Part shown: in pieces, positions 15,498-25,084 of the stretch
Layout of the letters: each line of letters begins with the position of its first letter
How positions within the stretch are numbered: position 1 is the first letter of the stretch
Assembly (NCBI RefSeq): GCF_015674855.1
Contig: NZ_JADMLG010000009.1
Span: 211,541 to 275,540, forward strand
DNA from: Nocardia bovistercoris
GTDB taxonomy: Bacteria > Actinomycetota > Actinomycetes > Mycobacteriales > Mycobacteriaceae
DNA length: 64,000 nt
Reading direction: 5' to 3'
The notes under the pieces: generated by a model
Database searches by the model: none
What the model was told of the DNA's origin: nothing
The model's input: only the letters and a program-made list of their open reading frames with translations
Made by a program: the position numbers and the translations under genes

Positions 15498-17792
15498 TCA
15501 GCTCGCGTGGACGGGCTCCTTGTCGAGCTCGACCGACTTGTTCTGGAGCTCGACCAGCTTCGCTCCTTCGACGTCGATATCGGGCAGAACGCGGTCCAGC
15601 CACTTCGGGATCCACCACGACCACTTGCCCATCAGGGTCAGCAGCGACGGGATGAGGACCATGCGGATCAGGAACGCGTCGAGCAGCACGCCCGCAGCGA
15701 GCGCGAAGCCCATCTGCTTGGCGATCGCGTCGGTCTCGAGGAGGAAGGAGGCGAACACCGAGATCATGATGATGGCCGCCGAGGTGACCACGCGCGCGCC
15801 GTGGTGGTAGCCGGAGATCATGGCTTCCTTCGGCGCCTTGCCGTGCACGTATTCCTCGCGCATTCGGGTGACGAGGAACACCTGGTAGTCCATGGCGAGG
15901 CCGAAGACCAAGCCGATGAGCATGATCGGCAGGAAGCTGACCAGCGGTCGCGGATCCTCGATGAGTCCGAGCGCGCCTTCCTGGAAGATGAGCACGGTCG
16001 CGCCGAAAGTGGCCGCCATGGAGAGCAGGAAGCCGAGCGCGGCGGTCAACGGGACCAGGATCGAGCGGAACACCAGGATCAGCAGCAGGAACGCCGCGCC
16101 CGCGACGACCGCCAGATACGGTGCGATCTTGCTGAGCAGGACGTGGTCTATGTCGGCGTAGATCGCGGTGGTGCCGGTGATGCCGTACTGCATACCGTAC
16201 GTCGACTCGAATTCGGCTTCGGCGCCGCGCGCCTCGGCCACCAGATCCTTGGTGTCCTGGTTGTTCGGGCCGGACTTCGGCACGCCGTCGAGCAGCGCGC
16301 CCTGGCCGTCATCACTCCACTGCGGCGTGGTCACGTAGTCCATGTGGGAGTACGAGCCCAGTTTGGTGCGCAGCGCCTGGACGGCTTCCTCGCGCTTGTC
16401 CTTGGCGACGCCGCTGAGGTCGACCGCGATGTTGAGCACACCGTTGCTGCCCTCGCCGAAGCCGTCGGTGCGCAGGTCGTACGCCTTGCGGATGGTGGAG
16501 TCCTTCGGCATGCTGTCCTCGCCGGGCAGGCCGAGGTTCAGGCCCGCGGCCGGTGCGGCGAGCGCGCCGAGCACGACAACGCTGAGGATCAGCGCGGCCC
16601 ACGGCGCCTTGCCGATCAGCTTCGCGACCCGCATGCCGTTGGTGACCTGGCGGTCGTCCTCGGGGTCGTGCTTGGCGACGAACGGCAGTTTCGGCGTGAA
16701 CAGGAACCGGCCGAAGGCGCCGAGCAGCGCGGGCATCAGGGTGATGGCGGTGAGCACCGCGAAGGCCGCGGCCACCGCGCCGCCCAGACCCATCCAGGTC
16801 ATGAATTCGACGCCGATGACGCTGAGACCGCCCAGCGCGATGATGACCGTGAGACCCGCGAACACGACGGCCGAGCCTGCGGTACCGAGCGCTGTTCCCG
16901 CGGCTTCTTCGGGTGAATCCTGGACGGTGCGTTCGTGTTTGTAGCGGGAGACGATGAACAGCGCGTAGTCGATGGACAGCGCGATGCCGATCATCGATGC
17001 CAGGAACGTGGTGAAACTGGGCAGCGAGATGAACCCGGTGCCGACCATGATCAGCGACATGGCGGCGCCGAGGCCGACGATCGCGGTGATGATGGGGATG
17101 AAGGCCGCGACGATCGCGCCGAAGGCCAGGATCATCACGACCAGCGCGACGCCCATGCCGATGAGTTCGGCCTGACCGCTCGGCCCGCCGGTCGGCTGAG
17201 CGATGCTGCCGCCCAGTTCGACGGTCAGTCCCGCGTTGCGCGCGTCGGCCGCGACATTGGATGCGGCTTCGCGGTGCGCGTCGGTGACGTCATCGAAGGT
17301 CTTGATGCTGAACGGCACGCTCATGAACGCGACGGTGGCAGGCTCGGTCTTGTTGAGCACGTTGAGCGGCGCGCCGCTGCACTTGGCCGGATCCGGATCG
17401 GCCAGGCAGCCCAGCTTGTCGGTGGCTTCGATCGGATTGCTCAGCGGTTTGCTGTGATCGATGATGTCGAGCTGGTCGAGCCGGGCGATGAAGGCTTGCA
17501 GTGCCGCACGGTTCGCCGGGTCGGTCAGCTTCTGGCCTTCCGGCGCCGCGATCACGTAGGTACCGGTGACGGCGTCGAACTGGTAGGCCGCGGAGGCGCC
17601 GGGGAAGTGCTTGTCCAGGATCTCGTTCGCGCGTTCGGAGGGCAGCGCGGGCAGGCTGAAGTCGTTGCTCATCGGCTTGCTGAGCTGTGCTCCCAGGCCG
17701 CCTAGCAGGACGAACAGGACGAGCCATACCGGCAGCACTATCCATTTCCGGCGGAAAGCGAACTTTCCCCATCTATAGAGGTATACGGACAC
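15498..17792 (-). CDS. MmpL/RND-family lipid transporter, tandem copy B
   Basis: A 764-residue RND transporter, paralogous along its whole length to the gene at 13003. It has the same motifs (SIDYALFIVSRYKHERT, AMDYQVFLVTRMREEYVHG). It ends in a short charged tail (ELQNKSVELDKEPVHAS) that the first copy lacks. GTG at 17792 has TAGGAG upstream. It is the promoter-proximal copy; a divergent TetR gene starts 209 bases away and a palindrome lies between them, so it is probably the main target of that regulator. The 215-base gap to copy A has its own ribosome site and may carry a second promoter. Confidence 0.92.
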   Translation of the reverse strand: MSVYLYRWGKFAFRRKWIVLPVWLVLFVLLGGLGAQLSKPMSNDFSLPALPSERANEILDKHFPGASAAYQFDAVTGTYVIAAPEGQKLTDPANRAALQAFIARLDQLDIIDHSKPLSNPIEATDKLGCLADPDPAKCSGAPLNVLNKTEPATVAFMSVPFSIKTFDDVTDAHREAASNVAADARNAGLTVELGGSIAQPTGGPSGQAELIGMGVALVVMILAFGAIVAAFIPIITAIVGLGAAMSLIMVGTGFISLPSFTTFLASMIGIALSIDYALFIVSRYKHERTVQDSPEEAAGTALGTAGSAVVFAGLTVIIALGGLSVIGVEFMTWMGLGGAVAAAFAVLTAITLMPALLGAFGRFLFTPKLPFVAKHDPEDDRQVTNGMRVAKLIGKAPWAALILSVVVLGALAAPAAGLNLGLPGEDSMPKDSTIRKAYDLRTDGFGEGSNGVLNIAVDLSGVAKDKREEAVQALRTKLGSYSHMDYVTTPQWSDDGQGALLDGVPKSGPNNQDTKDLVAEARGAEAEFESTYGMQYGITGTTAIYADIDHVLLSKIAPYLAVVAGAAFLLLILVFRSILVPLTAALGFLLSMAATFGATVLIFQEGALGLIEDPRPLVSFLPIMLIGLVFGLAMDYQVFLVTRMREEYVHGKAPKEAMISGYHHGARVVTSAAIIMISVFASFLLETDAIAKQMGFALAAGVLLDAFLIRMVLIPSLLTLMGKWSWWIPKWLDRVLPDIDVEGAKLVELQNKSVELDKEPVHAS

Positions 17793-17899
17793 GAGTGGGT
17801 TCTCCTAGCGAATGACTGGGACGTGCTGGACCGTGGCGCGTAGACAGCACTTCGCGGGGCATCGTGCCTGTGTCCCCGCCTCCACTATGACGCTTTCTG

Positions 17900-17915
17900 C
17901 CTACCGTGCGGTAGG
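17900..17915. promoter_or_regulatory. Palindromic operator between mmpL and tetR
   Basis: CCTACCGTGCGGTAGG is a 16-base perfect palindrome (7-bp arms, TG centre), followed by two more TAGGTAG/CTACC half-sites up to 17924. It lies 108 bases before the mmpL start and 87 bases before tetR, as expected for an operator controlling both. The binding protein is inferred from position. Confidence 0.65.
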
Positions 17916-18001
17916 TAGACTACCCATCGGATAAGCGGAGACACAACCTCAATATCAGTGACCCCATTGGCTCCGCGCAATCGGGGTGAGAGGATCAAGG
18001 A

Positions 18002-18595
18002 ATGGCCGTCCGTGCGGTATCGGATACTGTTGTCGCAGCTAGAGGTACTAAAATCGCGATTCGGGACGCTGCGGTCAAGCTGTTCGGCAGCAAAGGCTTC
18101 GAGCAGACGAGCCTGCGCGAGGTCGCAGATGCGGTAGGAATCACAAAGGCTTCCCTGTACTATCACTACCCCTCGAAGCTGGATCTGCTACTGGCGATCA
18201 TCGATCCGATCATCGACCACATGCGCGACATCACCGAGGACATCGACGCCGTACCCCACGACCCTGAGGGGATACGCGCCGTGCTGCGCACCTATCTGCG
18301 CGGCCTGATCCGCCACCGCGACGCGGGCGCCCTGTGCATTCGCGACACGGTCGCCATCCTCAACGCGATGGCCGACCGGTATCCCGATCTCGTCGACTCC
18401 AACCGCGTCCTGCGCACCTGGCTGTCCGGTCCCGACCCGACACCGGAGGCGCAACTGCGGGCGTGTGCCGCGCTCGAGGTGATCGGCGTCGCACTGACCT
18501 CGAAAGAGTTCGTGCCGAACGCCGACGACGCCCTGGTCGAGCGGACCCTGCTCGACGCCGCGACCGGCGTACTCGCGGTGGGCGGCGGGCGGTAG
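18002..18595 (+). CDS. TetR-family repressor, divergent from the mmpL pair
   Basis: A 197-residue regulator. The N-terminal helix-turn-helix is visible as AIRDAAVKLFGSKGFEQTSLREVADAVGITKASLYYHYPSKLDLL (about residues 18-65), followed by the helical ligand domain. ATG at 18002 follows GAGGATCAAGGA. It probably represses the mmpL pair and itself through the palindrome at 17900. The ligand is unknown, presumably a lipid or drug. Confidence 0.88.
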   Translation: MAVRAVSDTVVAARGTKIAIRDAAVKLFGSKGFEQTSLREVADAVGITKASLYYHYPSKLDLLLAIIDPIIDHMRDITEDIDAVPHDPEGIRAVLRTYLRGLIRHRDAGALCIRDTVAILNAMADRYPDLVDSNRVLRTWLSGPDPTPEAQLRACAALEVIGVALTSKEFVPNADDALVERTLLDAATGVLAVGGGR

Positions 18596-18687
18596 CGGCC
18601 GACCTGTCGCCGCGTCGGCGTACATTCGAGCCGAATCCCGCGGTACGCGCCGCGACCCGTGTAGACCGGTTCCCCTGGGAGTGATCC

Positions 18688-19173
18688 GTGCACATCACCG
18701 CGAAGATCGACTACGCGGTACGAACGCTGCTCGAAATCGCGCGCGCGGCGCACGCCGCGGACGGCGCGGCATTGAAATCGGATGTCATCGCGGCCGAACA
18801 GGGCATCCCCCCGAAGGTGTTGGAATCGGTCGTCGGTGATCTGCGGCGGGCGAATCTCGTGGTGAGCAGGCGCGGTCCCGACGGCGGCTACTGGCTGGCA
18901 CGGCCCGCCTCCCAGATCACCGTCGCCGATGTCATCCGCGCCATCGAGGGCCCGTTGGCCTCGGTGCGCGGGCAGCGTCCCGAGGACGTCACCTACGGCG
19001 GCGCGGCCGAATCGCTGCAACGCGTGTGGATCGCGCTGCGCGTGAACATTCGCGCGGTACTGGAGAACGTGACCATCGAGGAGATCGCCCATGCGCGCCT
19101 GCCCGGCTTCGTCGACACACTCACCGAGGACGCGGGCGCCTGGGCGCGCCGCGAGCCATCGACCCGCAAATGA
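18688..19173 (+). CDS. Rrf2-family regulator without cluster cysteines
   Basis: A 161-residue protein with the Rrf2 winged helix: MHITAKIDYAVRTLLEIA at the N-terminus, IPPKVLESVVGDLRRANLVVSRRGPDGGYWLARPASQITVADVIRAIEGP in the centre. Classic Rrf2 members (IscR, NsrR, RsrR) bind an iron-sulfur cluster through Cys; this protein contains no Cys at all, so it should sense something else or act as a constitutive repressor. GTG start at 18688. It precedes the second ABC exporter pair on the same strand by 66 bases and may regulate it. Confidence 0.85.
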   Translation: MHITAKIDYAVRTLLEIARAAHAADGAALKSDVIAAEQGIPPKVLESVVGDLRRANLVVSRRGPDGGYWLARPASQITVADVIRAIEGPLASVRGQRPEDVTYGGAAESLQRVWIALRVNIRAVLENVTIEEIAHARLPGFVDTLTEDAGAWARREPSTRK

Positions 19174-19239
19174 CCATCGATTTCGCTGGTCAAGAAAGTG
19201 CGAGACGATGACATCCGTACCCGGTAACCTGCGTTCATC

Positions 19240-20973
19240 ATGTTGACCGGACTGCTTCGCACCTACCTGAGCCCCTACCGCACTCAGTTGGCCGCGGTCG
19301 TTGTGCTCCAGTTGATCTCGGTGATCGCGATGCTATATCTACCGCGATTGAACGCCGACCTGATCGACGACGGCGTCACCAAGGGAGATATCGGCTACAT
19401 CTGGACCACCGGGCTGTGGATGCTCGGGGTCAGCGCCGTGCAGATCGTGGCATCGGCGTGCTCGGTGTACTTCGGCGCGCAGGCGGCCATGGGCGCGGGC
19501 CGCGACCTGCGCGGCGCGCTGCTGCACCGGGTCGGCACCTTCTCCTCGCGCGAGGTCGGGATGTTCGGCGCGCCGTCGCTGATCACCCGCAACACCAACG
19601 ACATTCAGCAGGTCCAACTGCTCATCGTGATGTCGGCGACGATTCTGGTGATGGCCCCGATCATGTGCGTCGGCGGCATCTTCATGGCACTGCGCGAGGA
19701 TCTGGCGCTGTCGTGGCTGCTACTGATCGCCGTGCCCGCCCTCGGGCTTTCCATGGGGCTGGTCGTGGCGAGGATGGTGCCGGGCTTCCGCGCCATGCAA
19801 TTCCGCATCGACGAGGTCAATCGGGTACTGCGCGAACAGATCACCGGAATCCGGGTGGTGCGCGCGTTCGTCCGCGAGCGGCAGGAGACGTGGCGCTTCG
19901 GCGTCGCGAACAGCGAACTCACCGACACCGCGATGCGCGTCGGGCGCCTGATGGCGCTGATGTTCCCCATCGTCATGCTGATCAGCAATGTCACCGCGGT
20001 CGGGGTGATCTGGTTCGGCGGCCACCTCATCGACGACGGCACGATGCACATCGGGTCGCTCACCGCGATGCTGTCCTACATCATGCAGATCCTGATGGCG
20101 GTCATGATGGCCTCCTTCCTGGCCATGATGGCGCCGCGCGCTGCGGTGTCGGCGGACCGGATCGGCGATGTGCTCGGCACCGAGTCGTCGGTGCGCACGC
20201 CGTCGCAGCCGCGGCCGTTCGCGACCGATCCGGCCTCCCTCGAACTCGCCGGGGTCGAATTCAGCTTCCCCGGCGCGGAGAAACCGGTGTTGCGGGGCAT
20301 CACGTTCGGCGTCGGACCGGGCACGACGACCGCGATCGTCGGTTCCACCGGCGCGGGCAAGACCACGCTGGTGAACCTGATACCCCGCCTCATCGACGTC
20401 ACCGACGGCGCGGTCCTCATCGGCGGCACCGACGTGCGCCACCTCGACCTGGAGGTGCTGCGCACCCAGATCGGCTTGATCCCGCAGAAGGCGTACCTGT
20501 TCTCGGGCACCGTGGCGAGCAATCTGCGCTACGGAAATCCCGACGCCACCGACGAACAACTCTGGCACGCACTCGAGGTCGCGCAGGCCGCCGACTTCGT
20601 CCGCGATATGCCGCAGGGTCTCGATACACCGGTCGCCCAGGGTGGCACCACGGTCTCGGGCGGGCAGCGGCAGCGGTTGGCCATCGCGCGGGCGCTGGTG
20701 CGCAGGCCGCGGATCTACCTGTTCGACGACTCGTTCTCCGCGCTCGACGTCGCCACCGACGCGCGCCTGCGCGCGGCGCTGCGGCCGGAGACCAAGGACG
20801 CCGCGGTGATCATCGTGGCGCAGCGCATTTCCACGATTCGCGACGCGGATCAGATCGTGGTGCTCGAAGACGGCGAGATCGCGGGCATCGGCACGCACGA
20901 GCGATTGGTGCGCGACTGTGCCGAATACCGCGAGATCGTCGAGTCCCAGTTGAGTGCGGAGGAGGTCGGATGA
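19240..20973 (+). CDS. ABC exporter half-transporter, Rv1273c-like, degenerate Walker B
   Basis: A 577-residue half exporter beginning MLTGLLRTYLSPYRTQLAAV, with six membrane helices and an ATPase domain. Walker A is GSTGAGKTT, the signature is intact (VSGGQRQRLAIARA), and Walker B reads IYLFDDSFSALD, lacking the catalytic Glu; the switch region is IIVAQRIST, with Gln in place of the H-loop His. The stop overlaps the start of the next gene (ATGA), so the two form a heterodimer. The organisation recalls the mycobacterial Rv1273c-Rv1272c operon. The substrate is unknown. Confidence 0.9.
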   Translation: MLTGLLRTYLSPYRTQLAAVVVLQLISVIAMLYLPRLNADLIDDGVTKGDIGYIWTTGLWMLGVSAVQIVASACSVYFGAQAAMGAGRDLRGALLHRVGTFSSREVGMFGAPSLITRNTNDIQQVQLLIVMSATILVMAPIMCVGGIFMALREDLALSWLLLIAVPALGLSMGLVVARMVPGFRAMQFRIDEVNRVLREQITGIRVVRAFVRERQETWRFGVANSELTDTAMRVGRLMALMFPIVMLISNVTAVGVIWFGGHLIDDGTMHIGSLTAMLSYIMQILMAVMMASFLAMMAPRAAVSADRIGDVLGTESSVRTPSQPRPFATDPASLELAGVEFSFPGAEKPVLRGITFGVGPGTTTAIVGSTGAGKTTLVNLIPRLIDVTDGAVLIGGTDVRHLDLEVLRTQIGLIPQKAYLFSGTVASNLRYGNPDATDEQLWHALEVAQAADFVRDMPQGLDTPVAQGGTTVSGGQRQRLAIARALVRRPRIYLFDDSFSALDVATDARLRAALRPETKDAAVIIVAQRISTIRDADQIVVLEDGEIAGIGTHERLVRDCAEYREIVESQLSAEEVG

Positions 20974-22889
20974 GGCCCGGCGGTCCCATGGCGGGCGCGC
21001 CGGATTCGAAGGCGAAATCCTTCGGTCCGTCGCTGAAACGGCTGCTGCGCAGGCTCGCTCCCGAACGGTTCTACGTCGCCGTGATCGTCGCCCTTGTGAT
21101 CGCGGCGGTGGTGCTCAACACCCTCGGCCCCTACCTGCTCGGCAAGGCCACCAACCTGGTCTTCGACGGATTGATCGGCAAGCAGCTCACCGATTTCCAA
21201 GGGATGAGCAAGGACCAGGTCACCGAGGTGCTGCGCGATCGCGGCGAGAACACCTTCGCCGACATGCTCGGCGCGATGGACGTGGTCCCCGGCGTCGGCG
21301 TCGATTTCACGGCGGTGGGCCGGGTGCTGCTGGTGGTACTCGCGCTGTACATCGGTTCGGCGGTCTTCGGCTGGCTGCAGGGGTTCCTGCTCAATATCGT
21401 CATCAACCGCACGGTGCAGCGGCTGCGCGGCGAGGTCGAGGACAAGATCCACCGACTGCCGTTGCGCTACTTCGACTCCGCGCCGCGCGGTGACGTGCTC
21501 AGTCGCGTCACCAACGACGTCGACAATGTCTCGCAGAGCCTCCAGCAGACCATGAACCAGTTGCTGGTCTCGGTCTTCTCGGTGATCGGCATCCTGATCA
21601 TGATGTTCTGGATCTCGCCGCTGCTCGCGCTGATCGCCTTGCTCACGGTGCCTGCCGCAGTGGTCGTCACCGCGCAGATCGCGAAACGGTCCAAACCGCA
21701 CTTCATCGACCAGTGGAAGTACACCGGCATGGTGAACGCCCAGGTCGAGGAGGCGTACACCGGTCACGAGGTGGTCAGCGCCTTCGGCCGCAGCCGGGAG
21801 GTCGGCGAGGAGTTCGACAAGCGCAATCAGGATCTGTACGAGTCGAGCTTCAAGGCGCAGTTCATCTCCGGGCTGATCATGCCGTCCATCATGTTCCTGG
21901 GGAACGTGAACTTCGTGCTGGTCGCGCTGGTCGGCGGCCTGCGCGTGGCGACGGGGCAGATCTCGCTCGGCGAGGTGCAGGCGTTCATCCAGTACTCGCG
22001 CCAGTTCAGCCAGCCGCTCACCCAGATCGGCGCCATGGCCAACCTGCTCCAGTCCGGCGTGGCCTCGGCGGAGCGCATCTTCGAGATCCTCGACGCCGAG
22101 GAGCAGTCCGCCGATCCGGTCATGGACGATGTCCGTCCGGTCGATCGCGGCCGGGTGGAATTCGAGGCGGTGTCGTTCCGCTACCAGCCCGACAAGCCGG
22201 TGATCGAGCGGTTGTCGCTGGTCGCGGAGCCGGGACATGTGGTGGCGATCGTCGGTCCCACCGGCGCGGGCAAGACCACGCTGGTGAACCTGCTGATGCG
22301 CTTCTACGACCTCGACGCGGGCGCGATCACCGTGGACGGCGTCGATATCACCCGCATGACCAGGGAGAACCTGCGCTCCAGGATCGGCATGGTCTTGCAG
22401 GACACCTGGCTGTTCAAGGGCACCATCAAGGAGAACATCGCCTACGGTGATCCCACCGCGAGCGAGGACGACATCCTCGCCGCCGCCCGCGCCGCCTACG
22501 TCGACCGGTTCGTGCACGCGCTGCCCGACGGCTACGACACGGTGATCGACGAGGAGGGCTCCGGGGTGAGCGCAGGCGAGAAACAGCTCATCACCATCGC
22601 CCGCGCCTTCCTGGCCAAGCCGTCGATCCTGATCCTGGACGAGGCGACGAGTTCCGTCGACACCCGCACCGAACTGCTCGTGCAGCACGCCACGGCGGCG
22701 CTGCGCCGCGACCGCACGAGTTTCGTGATCGCCCACCGGCTTTCGACCATCCGCGACGCCGACCTGATCGTGGTCATGGAGGCCGGGCGCATCGTCGAGC
22801 ACGGCACACACGAGCGGCTGCTCGAGGAGCGCGGCGCCTACTACCGGCTCTACAACGCCCAGTTCGCGGCCGCGGCCGCGGAAGCCTGA
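20970..22889 (+). CDS. ABC exporter half-transporter, Rv1272c-like, catalytic partner
   Basis: A 639-residue half exporter beginning MRPGGPMAGAPDSKAKSFG. An unusual extra segment of about 60 residues sits between the first two membrane helices (KQLTDFQGMSKDQVTEVLRD and following), typical of the larger partner in this class. Walker A is GPTGAGKTT, Walker B LILDEATSSVD with the catalytic Glu, H-loop VIAHRLST; the signature is altered to VSAGEKQLITIARA. Its defects complement those of the upstream subunit. The ATG at 20970 overlaps the upstream stop; the much longer open frame upstream is a shadow of that gene. Confidence 0.9.
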   Translation: MRPGGPMAGAPDSKAKSFGPSLKRLLRRLAPERFYVAVIVALVIAAVVLNTLGPYLLGKATNLVFDGLIGKQLTDFQGMSKDQVTEVLRDRGENTFADMLGAMDVVPGVGVDFTAVGRVLLVVLALYIGSAVFGWLQGFLLNIVINRTVQRLRGEVEDKIHRLPLRYFDSAPRGDVLSRVTNDVDNVSQSLQQTMNQLLVSVFSVIGILIMMFWISPLLALIALLTVPAAVVVTAQIAKRSKPHFIDQWKYTGMVNAQVEEAYTGHEVVSAFGRSREVGEEFDKRNQDLYESSFKAQFISGLIMPSIMFLGNVNFVLVALVGGLRVATGQISLGEVQAFIQYSRQFSQPLTQIGAMANLLQSGVASAERIFEILDAEEQSADPVMDDVRPVDRGRVEFEAVSFRYQPDKPVIERLSLVAEPGHVVAIVGPTGAGKTTLVNLLMRFYDLDAGAITVDGVDITRMTRENLRSRIGMVLQDTWLFKGTIKENIAYGDPTASEDDILAAARAAYVDRFVHALPDGYDTVIDEEGSGVSAGEKQLITIARAFLAKPSILILDEATSSVDTRTELLVQHATAALRRDRTSFVIAHRLSTIRDADLIVVMEAGRIVEHGTHERLLEERGAYYRLYNAQFAAAAAEA

Positions 22890-22953
22890 GCGGAGTCGGC
22901 CGATAGCGCACCTGCGGGTCCGTGCCCTCGGGCGCGCCTGCGAGGATGAGGAG

Positions 22954-24186
22954 GTGGCAGCACCCGACACCTCCTTCTCCTTCACCATCGGCGCCCGCCT
23001 CGAGGACAGGCACGGGCGAGCCGGGGTGATCGAAACGCCGCACGGCCGGATCGCGACGCCCGCGTTCATCCCGGTCGGCACCAAGGCGACGGTGAAGTCG
23101 GTGCTACCGGAGACCATGAAGGAGATCGGGGCGCAGGCCGTACTCGCCAACGCCTACCACCTGTATCTGCAACCGGGCCCGGACATCGTGGACGAGGCGG
23201 GCGGGCTCGCGAAATTCATGAACTGGCACGGTCCGACCTTCACCGACAGCGGCGGATTCCAGGTGATGTCGCTCGGCGTCGGCTTCAAGAAGGTCATCGC
23301 GATGGAAGCGGTCGACGTGCGCAGTGACGACGTGATCGCCAAGGGCAAGGAACGTCTGGCGACCGTGGACGACGACGGCGTCACCTTCCGCTCGCACCTG
23401 GACGGATCGCGGCACCGGTTCACCCCCGAGGTGTCCATGGGGATCCAACACGGACTCGGCGCGGACATCATGTTCGCCTTCGACGAGTTGACCACGCTGC
23501 TCAATACCCGTGAATACCAGGAGAAGTCGGTGCGCCGCACGCACGAGTGGGCGCAGCGCTGCATCGACGAGCACGAACGGTTGACCGTCGAACGCGCGCA
23601 CCACCCGTATCAGGCGCTGTTCGCGGTGATCCAGGGCGCGCAGTACGAGGACCTGCGACGCAAAGCATGCCGGGATCTCGAGGCGATCCGTGGCGCGGCG
23701 GGCACGGAATTCGACGGCTACGGCATCGGCGGCGCGCTCGAGAAGCACAATCTCGGCGCCATCGTCGGCTGGTGCTGTGACGAACTGCCCGAGCACAAGC
23801 CGCGGCACATGCTCGGCATCAGCGAACCCGAGGACATCTTCGTCGCCGTGGAGAACGGCGCGGATACCTTCGACTGCGTGAATCCGTCACGGGTGGCCCG
23901 CAATGCCGCGATCTATGTCGCCGAGGGGCGATTCAACATCGACACCAGGCGATTCCGCCGCGACTTCACCCCGATCGACGACAGCTGCGACTGCTACACC
24001 TGCGCCAACTACACCCGCGCCTACATCCATCACCTGTTCAAGGCCAAGGAGATGCTGGCCTCGACCCTGTGCACGATCCACAACGAACGGTTCACCATCC
24101 GGCTCGTCGACCGCATCCGCGACAGCATCGAGGGCGGCTATTTCGACGAGTTCAAGGAGGAGACGCTGCGGGTGTGGAAGCGCTGA
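22954..24186 (+). CDS. tgt: tRNA-guanine transglycosylase
   Basis: A 410-residue enzyme that exchanges G34 of tRNAs with GUN anticodons for queuine or its precursor. Visible features: VGTKATVKSVLPETM, the substrate pocket TDSGGFQVMSLG with the conserved Asp, FAFDELTT, the GYGIGGALEK recognition loop, the DCVNPSRVARNAAI block (Asp being the usual nucleophile position), and the zinc site CDCYTCANYTRAYIHHL. GTG start at 22954 lies in an AGGAGG-rich stretch. A transporter for the precursor is convergent immediately downstream and gluQ lies 2.2 kb away. No queC, queD, queE, queA or queG gene is in the window, so salvage of an imported base is likely. Confidence 0.95.
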   Translation: MAAPDTSFSFTIGARLEDRHGRAGVIETPHGRIATPAFIPVGTKATVKSVLPETMKEIGAQAVLANAYHLYLQPGPDIVDEAGGLAKFMNWHGPTFTDSGGFQVMSLGVGFKKVIAMEAVDVRSDDVIAKGKERLATVDDDGVTFRSHLDGSRHRFTPEVSMGIQHGLGADIMFAFDELTTLLNTREYQEKSVRRTHEWAQRCIDEHERLTVERAHHPYQALFAVIQGAQYEDLRRKACRDLEAIRGAAGTEFDGYGIGGALEKHNLGAIVGWCCDELPEHKPRHMLGISEPEDIFVAVENGADTFDCVNPSRVARNAAIYVAEGRFNIDTRRFRRDFTPIDDSCDCYTCANYTRAYIHHLFKAKEMLASTLCTIHNERFTIRLVDRIRDSIEGGYFDEFKEETLRVWKR

Positions 24187-24222
24187 AAGCCGCGCGACCC
24201 AGGCGGGCGCGCGGCCGCGCGA

Positions 24223-25002
24223 TCAGGCGTGCAGCGCGTCCGACGGTGACGGCGCGTAGGTCGGTTCGTACTTCTTGAGCAGCGCGATGACCCGGTAGGT
24301 GACCGGCATGACCACCACCTCGCACAGCGTCTTCCACACGAATCCGACGATCACGTAGTTCACGAACTGCCGCCAGCTGTCGATGCCGATGGCGCCCGCG
24401 GCGATGGAGCAGAAGATCAGCGTGTCGGCGAACTCGCCGACGATGGTCGACCCGATCAACCTGGCCCACAGGTGCTTCTCCCTGGTGCGTTCCTTGATCA
24501 GCACGAGCGTCGCCGAATTCAGCAGCTGACCGACGAAATACCCGGCGAGACCGGCGGCGACCAGCCGCGGCGTGGTTCCGATGACGGTCCGGAACGCCTC
24601 CTGGTTCTCGTAGAAACCGGCGGCGGGCAGCCGGATCGCGATGGCGAAGCACGCGACGGTCAGCAGCAGCGCGCCGAATCCGTAGTAGATGGCGTGCCGG
24701 GTGGCGCGGAAGCCGTACACCTCGCTGAGCACGTCGCCGAGGATGTAGGCGAGGGGGAACAGGAAGAACGCGCCGTCGGTCGCGATCGGCAGGATCTGCA
24801 GTGGGCCGAGCGACACCGATTCGTCCCCGAAGAACTCCACGCCCTTGGTGGCGCAGATATTCGAGATGATCAGAGTCGCGGTGAACAGTGCGACGATGGC
24901 CGGGTAGTACCCCCGCGCGACCCGGGCGAAAGCCACATGGTCGGCGGGGTGTCCAGACCCCTCGTGTTCTTCGGATTTGGTCGAATCACTCACGCGACTC
25001 AT
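24223..25002 (-). CDS. Queuosine precursor transporter (YhhQ/VUT family)
   Basis: A 259-residue inner-membrane protein with about six helices. Family marks are ATLIISNICATKGVEFFG, FFLFPLAYILGDVLSEVYGF, YFVGQLLNSATLVLIKERT, LIGSTIVGEFADTLIFCSIA and VWKTLCEVVVMPVTYRVIALLKKYE. The family imports queuine, preQ0 or preQ1. ATG at 25002 is chosen; in-frame GTG at 24993 is possible. It converges on tgt, its functional partner, with only 36 bases between the stops. Confidence 0.92.
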   Translation of the reverse strand: MSRVSDSTKSEEHEGSGHPADHVAFARVARGYYPAIVALFTATLIISNICATKGVEFFGDESVSLGPLQILPIATDGAFFLFPLAYILGDVLSEVYGFRATRHAIYYGFGALLLTVACFAIAIRLPAAGFYENQEAFRTVIGTTPRLVAAGLAGYFVGQLLNSATLVLIKERTREKHLWARLIGSTIVGEFADTLIFCSIAAGAIGIDSWRQFVNYVIVGFVWKTLCEVVVMPVTYRVIALLKKYEPTYAPSPSDALHA

Positions 25003-25084
25003 CAAACCAGGTGCGTGCCGGGCCGGTCGGGTAACGGATTCATATCGGCACGGCGCGCTCGTCGGCGACGATTATTCTGTAGCC

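Noticed and set aside
20850..23150. Long minus-strand frame opposite the second ABC exporter and the start of tgt
   Set aside because: It crosses the boundary of two real genes without regard to their ends and has no recognisable domain.
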